Below are positions 58,030 through 64,000 of a stretch of 64,000 bases of DNA, one piece after another. Numbering within the stretch: position 1 is the first letter of the stretch; each line of letters starts with the position of its first letter. A model generated the notes under the pieces. It saw only the letters and a list, made by a program, of their open reading frames with translations, was not told the DNA's origin and did not search any database. Source of the DNA: an uncultured Clostridia bacterium (lineage in GTDB: Bacteria; Bacillota; Clostridia; UBA1381); NCBI GenBank assembly GCA_934476075.1, contig CAKSNH010000011.1:1-64000 (forward strand), written 5' to 3'. The position numbers and the translations under genes are program-made.

Positions 58030-59424
58030 ATGACAAAGACAGTAATTAAAAAGCTTTACAGAGAAACTGAACGCTATGCGGGACAAGAAATACAAATCTC
58101 AGGTTGGGTAAGAACAATCAGAGTTTCAAAGAATTTTGGTTTTATCGAACTTAATGACGGTTCATTTTTTAAAAATCTTCAAATAGTAATTGAACATGAT
58201 AAACTTGATAATTATGCCGAATTGGGCAAATTGAACGTAGGTGCGGCAATCACCGCAAAAGGTACTTTGGCAGAAACTCCCGATGCAAAACAGCCGTTTG
58301 AATTAAAAGCAGACGAAGTTGTTATTGACGGTACATCTACATCAGACTACCCTCTTCAAAAGAAAAGACATACTTTTGAATATTTGCGTACACAGGCACA
58401 TTTGCGTCCGAGAACAAATACATTTGCGGCAGTATTCCGTATTCGTTCTATGATTGCATACGCAATTCACCAATTCTTCCAAGAGCGTGGATTTGTTTAT
58501 GTTCATACTCCGATTATCACCGCAAGCGACTGCGAAGGTGCGGGTGAAATGTTCCAGATTACTACTCTTGATATTAACAATCCTCCGAGAACAGAGGACG
58601 GAAATGTTGATTACAGTCAAGACTTTTTCGGAAAAGCCGCAAATCTTACAGTAAGCGGTCAGCTTAATGTTGAAACATATTGTATGGCATTCAGAAATGT
58701 TTACACATTCGGTCCTACATTCAGAGCAGAAAATTCAAACACAACACGTCACGCTGCCGAATTCTGGATGATTGAACCTGAAATTGCATTTGCAGATTTA
58801 CAGGACGATATGGAATTGGCAGAAGATATGCTAAAATATATCATCAACTATTGCTTGGAGAACGCACCGGAAGAAATGCAGTTCTTTAACCAATTTATCG
58901 ACAAAGGTTTGCTTGACAGACTAAACAACGTCGTAAGCAACAAATTTGCTCATGTAACATACACAGAGGCTATCGAGTTATTGCAGAAAGCAAAGGATAA
59001 ATTTGAATACCCTGTTGAATGGGGCTGCGACTTGCAGACAGAGCACGAAAGATATTTGACAGAAAAAGTGTTCAAACGTCCTGTATTTGTAACAGACTAT
59101 CCAAAGGAAATTAAAGCGTTCTATATGAAACTTAACGAGGACGGAAAAACCGTTGCGGCCATGGACGTACTTGTACCGGGTATCGGCGAAATTATCGGCG
59201 GCAGTCAGCGTGAAGAAGATTATGATGTTTTGCTTGGCAGAATGAACGAATTGGGATTAAAGCCTGAGGATTATTCATGGTATCTTGATTTGAGAAAATA
59301 CGGTACAAACAAACACGCCGGTTTCGGTTTGGGATTTGAACGTGCGGTAATGTATATTACAGGTATGAGCAATATCCGTGACGTATTGCCGTTCCCAAGA
59401 ACAGTAGGTACTGCGGAATTTTAA
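58030..59424 (+). CDS. asnS: Asparaginyl-tRNA synthetase
   Basis: 464 residues. N-terminal OB fold for the anticodon (about 15-105, ISGWVRTIRVSKNFGF), then the class IIb catalytic core with motif 2 FRAENSNTTRHAAEFWMIE and motif 3 GFGLGFERAVMYITG. It ligates Asn to tRNA-Asn. CGGAGG precedes the ATG. The gap to asnA holds a hairpin ACGGGACATACAT/ATGTATTCCCGT and a TATAAT box near 58000, so it can be transcribed apart from asnA. Confidence 0.97.
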   Translation: MTKTVIKKLYRETERYAGQEIQISGWVRTIRVSKNFGFIELNDGSFFKNLQIVIEHDKLDNYAELGKLNVGAAITAKGTLAETPDAKQPFELKADEVVIDGTSTSDYPLQKKRHTFEYLRTQAHLRPRTNTFAAVFRIRSMIAYAIHQFFQERGFVYVHTPIITASDCEGAGEMFQITTLDINNPPRTEDGNVDYSQDFFGKAANLTVSGQLNVETYCMAFRNVYTFGPTFRAENSNTTRHAAEFWMIEPEIAFADLQDDMELAEDMLKYIINYCLENAPEEMQFFNQFIDKGLLDRLNNVVSNKFAHVTYTEAIELLQKAKDKFEYPVEWGCDLQTEHERYLTEKVFKRPVFVTDYPKEIKAFYMKLNEDGKTVAAMDVLVPGIGEIIGGSQREEDYDVLLGRMNELGLKPEDYSWYLDLRKYGTNKHAGFGLGFERAVMYITGMSNIRDVLPFPRTVGTAEF

Positions 59425-59445
59425 TCATCGAAAGGGATTATCTAT

Positions 59446-60252
59446 ATGAAATTTATTGTTTTGGCTGTAATTTCAATCATTTTGTGTTTTGTAATAAATA
59501 AATGGCTGGGCATTGCGGCATTGGCTTGTGCGATTATATATGCAGTTTACACCTTAATTCCGTCTATTTATGCAAACAGAGGTAACGTGGAATTTTCACA
59601 AGGTAATGACGAAGAAGCATTAAAATGGTACAAAAAAGCGGTCGATACAAAGCACGCTAATGTTATAATCAGAGCGTCATATGCGTTTTTACTGCTTAAA
59701 ACAGGTCACCCCGAAGATGCGGAAACTGTATTAAATCTGATTTTGATGAGCAAAAATCTGCCGGCAAACAAGCGAAACATTGCAAAACAGCACCGCTGCA
59801 TGGTATATTATAAATTAGGCAGACTGGACGAGGCAATCGAAGAAGCCGAAGAATTATTTGAAAATTACAAAAATTCAGCCGTCTACGGTATGCTTGGCTA
59901 CTTCAAGATATTAAACGGTGACGATTTGAACGAAACTTTAAATTTCTGTTTGGAGGCATACGACTTCAACAGTGACGACCGTGATATTTTGGATAATTTA
60001 TCTATTGTATACTACAAATTGGGTCAATATGATAAAGCAAAAGAAATATCAGATAAATTAATCGAAACCGCACCTAAATTCATCGAGGCATTTTACCACG
60101 GTGCACAAATCAGAGAAAAGTGCGGAGATACAGAGGGTGCGTTGGAGCTTTTGGAGAACATCGAGGATTGTCAGCGTTCATATCTGACAACGGTATCTGA
60201 GGAAGAAATAGAAAGTTTAAAAAAGATATTGCAAAACAGCAAAAACGTATGA
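59446..60252 (+). CDS. TPR-repeat membrane protein
   Basis: 268 residues. Two N-terminal membrane helices (FIVLAVISIILCFVINKWLG, IAALACAIIYAVYTLIPSIY), then several TPR units (GNDEEALKWYKKAV, LGRLDEAIEEAEELF, LGQYDKAKEISDKL). Anchored cytosolic scaffold; partner unknown. It begins 21 bp after asnS. Confidence 0.85.
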   Translation: MKFIVLAVISIILCFVINKWLGIAALACAIIYAVYTLIPSIYANRGNVEFSQGNDEEALKWYKKAVDTKHANVIIRASYAFLLLKTGHPEDAETVLNLILMSKNLPANKRNIAKQHRCMVYYKLGRLDEAIEEAEELFENYKNSAVYGMLGYFKILNGDDLNETLNFCLEAYDFNSDDRDILDNLSIVYYKLGQYDKAKEISDKLIETAPKFIEAFYHGAQIREKCGDTEGALELLENIEDCQRSYLTTVSEEEIESLKKILQNSKNV

Positions 60253-60272
60253 TAAAATAATAAGGATAATTG

Positions 60273-60318
60273 AAAATGTGCGTGTTCGGTTCATTTAATC
60301 GGACAGCACATTTTTTAA
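60273..60318 (+). terminator. Terminator after the TPR gene
   Basis: A stem AAAATGTGC/GCACATTTT with an inner TGTTCG/CGGACA stem; the T run overlaps the right arm. Confidence 0.8.
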
Positions 60319-60351
60319 TGAATCAGAAATTAATCGAAAGGCGGCGAAAAT

Positions 60352-61635
60352 ATGGCTAATACCCCATTGGCAGACAGACTGCGTCCGACAGTGATTGACG
60401 ATGTTGTCGGTCAAAAGCATTTGCTTGCAAAAGGTAAGTTATTGAGAAATATAGTCGAACTTGGCGAACCGCCGAATATGATATTTTACGGCCCCAGCGG
60501 AACGGGAAAAACCACAGTTGCAAACATTATCGCATCTAAAACGGGAAAAACGCTCTACCGTTTAAATGCGACCACCGCATCTGTATCGGACATAAAAGAA
60601 ATTGTAAATTCATTGGACAGTTTTATGACACGCAACGGTGTCTTATTGTATCTTGACGAAATACAGAATTTCAATAAAAAGCAGCAGCAATCTTTGCTTG
60701 AATTTATGGAAAACGGCAAGATAACCGTTATCGCAAGTACGACCGAAAATCCGTATTTTTATATATACAATGCGGTACTTTCACGCTCGGCGATATTTGA
60801 ATTCAAGCCGATAGAACCGTCTGATATTATGCAGGCATTAAATCGTGCGGTCAAGGTTGCGTCCGAAACCGATTACAAGAGTTACAACATAAAAATAGAA
60901 CCTAATGTAATAGAGCATATTGCAAATATTGTGGGCGGAGATGTGCGAAAATCCATAAATTCATTGGAATTGTTACTGCTCGGAACTATCCCCGACGAAA
61001 ACTCAAATATTGTCATTACATTGGAGGCTGCCGAACAGGCAACAGGCAGAAAAGCAATGAAATACGACCGTGACGGTGACAGCCATTATGACATTTTAAG
61101 TGCATTTCAAAAGTCAATACGAGGGAGCGACCCCGATGCGGCAATACATTATCTTGCAAGGCTTGTAGCCGCCGGTGATTTGCAGAGCATATGCCGAAGA
61201 TTGGTTGTGATTGCCGCCGAGGACATCGGACTTGCGTACCCACAGGCAATATCCATTGTCAAGGCTTGCGTGGACAGTGCATTTCAAGTCGGATTTCCCG
61301 AAGCAAAAATCCCCTTGGCTGAGGCAGTGCTGGTGCTTGCAACCGCACCCAAATCGAACACGGCGGTTTGTGCAATAGACAGTGCATTGGCGGATTTGGA
61401 GCGTATCGACACGGGAGATATACCGCCTCATCTGAAAGATTCACATTACGGCGGAGCGGAAAAATTGGGTCACGGCACAGGATATTTATACCCCCACTCC
61501 TACCCTAACGATTATGTAAAACAGCAATATTTGCCCGATAATATCAAAAATACAGTATACTATCATTACGGTGATAACAAAACCGAGCGTGCGGCAAAAG
61601 AATATTGGGAAAGAATAAAAAAGCCTCTGATATAA
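60352..61635 (+). CDS. rarA: Replication-associated recombination protein A (RarA/MgsA)
   Basis: 427 residues. AAA+ ATPase with RPTVIDDVVGQKHLL, Walker A GPSGTGKTT, Walker B LLYLDEIQNF, sensor STTENPYFYI, and a C-terminal tetramer domain (RLVVIAAEDIGLAYP, GTGYLYPHSYPNDYVKQQYL). It acts at stalled forks. Standard length; GGCGG before the ATG. Confidence 0.95.
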   Translation: MANTPLADRLRPTVIDDVVGQKHLLAKGKLLRNIVELGEPPNMIFYGPSGTGKTTVANIIASKTGKTLYRLNATTASVSDIKEIVNSLDSFMTRNGVLLYLDEIQNFNKKQQQSLLEFMENGKITVIASTTENPYFYIYNAVLSRSAIFEFKPIEPSDIMQALNRAVKVASETDYKSYNIKIEPNVIEHIANIVGGDVRKSINSLELLLLGTIPDENSNIVITLEAAEQATGRKAMKYDRDGDSHYDILSAFQKSIRGSDPDAAIHYLARLVAAGDLQSICRRLVVIAAEDIGLAYPQAISIVKACVDSAFQVGFPEAKIPLAEAVLVLATAPKSNTAVCAIDSALADLERIDTGDIPPHLKDSHYGGAEKLGHGTGYLYPHSYPNDYVKQQYLPDNIKNTVYYHYGDNKTERAAKEYWERIKKPLI

Positions 61636-61675
61636 GCACCGCCTGCGGGCGGAGGATTTAGGTAGCGTTTTTGAA

Positions 61676-61710
61676 ATATAGTTCATTGCACTATATGAAA
61701 TGAACTATAT
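61676..61710. repeat. Perfect inverted repeat between rarA and the TM2 gene
   Basis: 12-bp arms ATATAGTTCATT and AATGAACTATAT around an 11-nt loop. No T run, so not a plain terminator. A small CCGCC/GGCGG hairpin lies just before it (near 61640). It may be an intergenic repeat or an operator. Confidence 0.6.
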
Positions 61711-61739
61711 TATAAAAAATTCAAACGGGAAGTGATAAT

Positions 61740-62147
61740 ATGTTTTGTAAAAAATGCGGAAGAATGCTTGATGATGACGAACAAATCTGTCCTTTTTGCG
61801 GCGAAAACGAAAGCGATAAAAATATTCAAATGAATATTCCGCCCGAAAATATCGATGCAAATAATTTTGCTCCGATAAAAATTACACCATATCAGAATAT
61901 GTATTCCGACGGTACGGTCAATATGGGTGAAAAATCAAGGCTTACTGCCGGTCTGCTGCAATTATTTCTGGGTGTATTCGGTATCGGCAGATTTTATTTG
62001 GGCTGTACGGGGCCGGCTGTCGGTCAAATTGCCGTATCTGCGGTAACTTGCGGACTTGGCGGTTTTATATGGGGACTTATCGACGGCGTAATGATTTTAA
62101 ACGGCAAAGTCAAGTTTGACGGCAGGGGTATGCCGCTGAGAAATTAA
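61740..62147 (+). CDS. Zinc-ribbon TM2-domain protein
   Basis: 135 residues. An N-terminal zinc ribbon (MFCKKCGRMLDDDEQICPFC) is joined to a TM2 domain with two membrane helices (LLQLFLGVFGIGRFYLGCTG, LGGFIWGLIDGVMILNGKVK). Common in Firmicutes; role unknown. GGGAAGTGA before the ATG. Confidence 0.9.
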   Translation: MFCKKCGRMLDDDEQICPFCGENESDKNIQMNIPPENIDANNFAPIKITPYQNMYSDGTVNMGEKSRLTAGLLQLFLGVFGIGRFYLGCTGPAVGQIAVSAVTCGLGGFIWGLIDGVMILNGKVKFDGRGMPLRN

Positions 62148-62278
62148 TCTCATTGTAATAATACCCGCAAATGTTTAATATGATTATAAAAACCCTGTCA
62201 GACAAGCTGGTTAAGAATTTAACAATAACATTAAAATTTTATTGTTATTTGTCAATATTTTTTATTTTTCTTAGTTTG

Positions 62279-62307
62279 TTGACATTGTTAGCTTGGGTTG
62301 ATATAAT
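62279..62307 (+). promoter_or_regulatory. Promoter of the oxidoreductase operon
   Basis: TTGACA (62279-62284) and TATAAT (62302-62307) with a 17-bp spacer. The start would be near 62314, about 90 nt before the first gene. TGTGA-TGTT-TCACA (62331-62344) in the leader may be an operator. Confidence 0.88.
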
Positions 62308-62405
62308 ATAAATTGTACATTAATTAATTTTGTGATGTTTCACATAATATTATCTCAAAGTTAGTTTATAGAATTTTTTTAATTTTTAAGGGAGGGAATA
62401 CTTTT

Positions 62406-62984
62406 ATGTCAAAAGTTGTTGAAATCAGATGGCACGGCAGAGGCGGTCAAGGTGCGAAAACTGCATCATTGCTGCTTGCTGATGCTGCATTTAACACAGG
62501 CAAGTATATCCAAGGTTTTCCGGAGTATGGTCCGGAGCGTATGGGTGCACCAATCACTGCGTATAACAGAGTAAGTGATGTACCTATCACAGTTCACAGT
62601 AATATTTATGAACCGGATTATGTTGTGGTTGTTGACGAAACATTGATTGATTCAGTTGCAGTTACAGCAGGTTTGAAAGAAACAGGCGGTATTATTGTTA
62701 ATACATCAAAATCACCGGAAGAAATCGCTGCTAAATTAGGCGGTTACAAGGGTAAAGTCTGCACAATCGACGCAAGAAAGATTTCTGTTGAATGTTTGGG
62801 CAAATATTTCCCTAACACTCCGATGCTGGCTGCTACAATCAAAGTAACAGGCATCATGGATGTAGATGAGTTTATCAAAGATATGGAAGGCTCATTCAAA
62901 CACAAATTCGCATCTAAGCCTCAGGTTATCGAAGGTAACATGAAGGCATTAACAATGTCCATGGAGGAGGTAAAAGGACTATGA
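62406..62984 (+). CDS. porG: 2-oxoacid:ferredoxin oxidoreductase, gamma subunit
   Basis: 192 residues of the POR_N gamma type: EIRWHGRGGQGAKTASLLLA at the N terminus, YGPERMGAPITAYNRVSD, VVDETLI. With delta, alpha and beta subunits it forms the pyruvate-type ferredoxin oxidoreductase (acetyl-CoA, CO2 and reduced ferredoxin from pyruvate). Substrate cannot be fixed from this subunit; pyruvate is the most likely. GGGAGGG before the ATG. Confidence 0.9.
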   Translation: MSKVVEIRWHGRGGQGAKTASLLLADAAFNTGKYIQGFPEYGPERMGAPITAYNRVSDVPITVHSNIYEPDYVVVVDETLIDSVAVTAGLKETGGIIVNTSKSPEEIAAKLGGYKGKVCTIDARKISVECLGKYFPNTPMLAATIKVTGIMDVDEFIKDMEGSFKHKFASKPQVIEGNMKALTMSMEEVKGL

Positions 62985-63298
62985 GCAAAAAAATAACTTG
63001 GGACCTTAACAATATTTCATGGAAAGATATTACACCGGGCGGCAGAATTGAAGTTCCGGGTAGTGCAACCGACACTATCACAGGTGAATGGAGAAGTGAC
63101 AGACCTGTTTGGGATAGTGAAAAATGTAAAAATTGTATGTTCTGTTTCCCTGTATGTCCTGATTCATCAATCAAAGCAGAAGTTGATGAGAAAGGCAATG
63201 CTAAGATGGCAGGCATAGATTATGACCACTGCAAAGGCTGCGGCGTTTGTGCAAACCAATGCCCATTCGGTGCTCTTTCAATGGTTGAAGAAGGTTAA
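62981..63298 (+). CDS. porD: 2-oxoacid:ferredoxin oxidoreductase, delta subunit (2x[4Fe-4S])
   Basis: 105 residues. Two ferredoxin motifs, CKNCMFCFPVCP and CKGCGVCANQCP, carry two 4Fe-4S clusters that move electrons from the alpha/beta core. It overlaps porG by 4 nt. Confidence 0.92.
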   Translation: MSKKITWDLNNISWKDITPGGRIEVPGSATDTITGEWRSDRPVWDSEKCKNCMFCFPVCPDSSIKAEVDEKGNAKMAGIDYDHCKGCGVCANQCPFGALSMVEEG

Positions 63299-63313
63299 GG
63301 AGGGTAAATTAAC

Positions 63314-64000
63314 ATGGCAAAAAGAGATAGATTAAGTGGTAACGAAGCTGTTGCTGTCGCTATGCGTCAAATCAATCCTGATGTTGTTGCTGCGTTCCCT
63401 ATAACGCCTTCAACAGAAGTACCTCAGTATTTCGCAGCTTTCGTAAATAACGGTCAAGTGGATACAGAATTTATTCCTGTTGAATCTGAACACAGTGCTA
63501 TGTCAGCTTGTATCGGTTCAGAAGCAGCCGGTGCAAGAACAATGACAGCTACAAGTTCAAACGGTTTGGCTCTTATGTGGGAAATGCTTTACATTGCAGC
63601 TTCTACAAGACTTCCAATCGTATTGGCAGCTGTAAACAGAGCACTTTCAGGTCCTATCAACATTCACAATGACCATTCGGATACAATGGGTGCAAGAGAT
63701 GCAGGTTGGATTCAGCTTTACGGCGAAACTAACCAAGAAGCATATGATAACTTTATCATGGCTGTTAAGATTGCAGAGCATCCTGATGTATGTCTTCCTG
63801 TTATGGACTGTTACGACGGTTTCATCACAAGTCACTCGGTTGAAGTTATCGAATTGATGGAAGACCAAGAAGTTAAAGATTTTGTCGGCGAATATAAGCC
63901 GCAAGCATACTTGCACAATCCTGACGGCAAGGTATCATTCGGTCCTTTGGATATGCCTGCTTATTACATGGAACACAAGTATCAACAAGCACAAGCTATG
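63314..64000 (+). CDS. porA: 2-oxoacid:ferredoxin oxidoreductase, alpha subunit (cut by window end)
   Basis: The first 229 codons are seen; the frame runs out of the window. Typical alpha-subunit segments: SGNEAVAVAMRQINPDVVAA, FPITPSTEVPQYF, EFIPVESEHSAMSACIGSEA, GARTMTATSSNGLALMWEML, NIHNDHSDTMGARDAGWIQL. This pattern and the gamma-delta-alpha order match pyruvate:ferredoxin oxidoreductase. The TPP-binding beta subunit should follow. AAGGAGGG before the ATG. Confidence 0.92.
   Translation, partial: MAKRDRLSGNEAVAVAMRQINPDVVAAFPITPSTEVPQYFAAFVNNGQVDTEFIPVESEHSAMSACIGSEAAGARTMTATSSNGLALMWEMLYIAASTRLPIVLAAVNRALSGPINIHNDHSDTMGARDAGWIQLYGETNQEAYDNFIMAVKIAEHPDVCLPVMDCYDGFITSHSVEVIELMEDQEVKDFVGEYKPQAYLHNPDGKVSFGPLDMPAYYMEHKYQQAQAM

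Noticed and set aside
62331..62344. Rex or CRP/FNR operator (TGTGA..TCACA)
   Set aside because: Arms are separated by 4 nt; the known motifs need 6. Kept only as a possible operator.

Overview
The window looks like a chromosome segment of an AT-rich, anaerobic Clostridia-type Bacillota (low-GC Gram-positive). The reasons are strong AGGAGG-type ribosome binding sites, TTGACA-17-TATAAT promoters, a clostridial-style tRNA-Gln(CUG), a DUF896 protein and a ferredoxin-dependent 2-oxoacid oxidoreductase operon. No closer assignment is justified from sequence alone.

Layout. 1-521: a gene-free stretch of inverted repeats. 522-8632: host genes: a two-OB-fold SSB-like protein, a trpD-trpC-trpF-trpA operon without trpB, a DUF1292 protein, a His/Cys-rich Zn/Cd-type P-ATPase, a class III-like Fic protein and one small ORF. 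8636-55344: a complete temperate prophage of about 46.7 kb, inserted in the 3' end of tRNA-Gln(CUG) and bounded by a 26-bp direct repeat. 55319-64000: host again: the intact tRNA, four small proteins, DUF896, asnA, asnS, a TPR membrane protein, rarA, a TM2 protein and the start of a porGDA(B)-type operon cut by the window end.

The prophage reads left to right as integrase, lysogeny conversion genes with two orphan small-RNA units, ImmA/repressor, a divergent promoter region with four operators, cro and antirepressor, a replication/recombination block (Sak4-like ATPase, SSB-like protein, ERCC4 nuclease, CHC2 zinc protein, DUF927 helicase, TGTAAC repeat cluster), small early genes, terminase, a P22-like portal, scaffold, capsid and tail hub, tail fibres, holin and amidase, a regulatory cassette, and two virion-type proteins. 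A large portal, a gp10-like hub and the absence of tape-measure, tail-tube or sheath genes suggest a short-tailed (podovirus-like) phage. The last gene encodes a 3,724-residue polyvalent protein with an ExE ADP-ribosyltransferase-like domain, two further ART-PolyVal-like domains, a HEITH metallopeptidase-like domain, a MuF-C-like domain and an LPD38-like C terminus.

The most unusual signal is inside that giant gene. In its two low-complexity inter-domain stretches, the +1 frame encodes three compact small proteins, two of which are clearly paralogous (27 of 73 aligned residues identical). They look like nested, overprinted genes, each following an ADP-ribosyltransferase-like domain. Other notable signals are a TRAP-type (G/U)AG repeat array split 7+8 around an intrinsic terminator in the trp leader, a nearly identical 110-bp module shared by the giant gene and a lysogeny membrane-protein gene, and the two small-RNA units in the immunity region.
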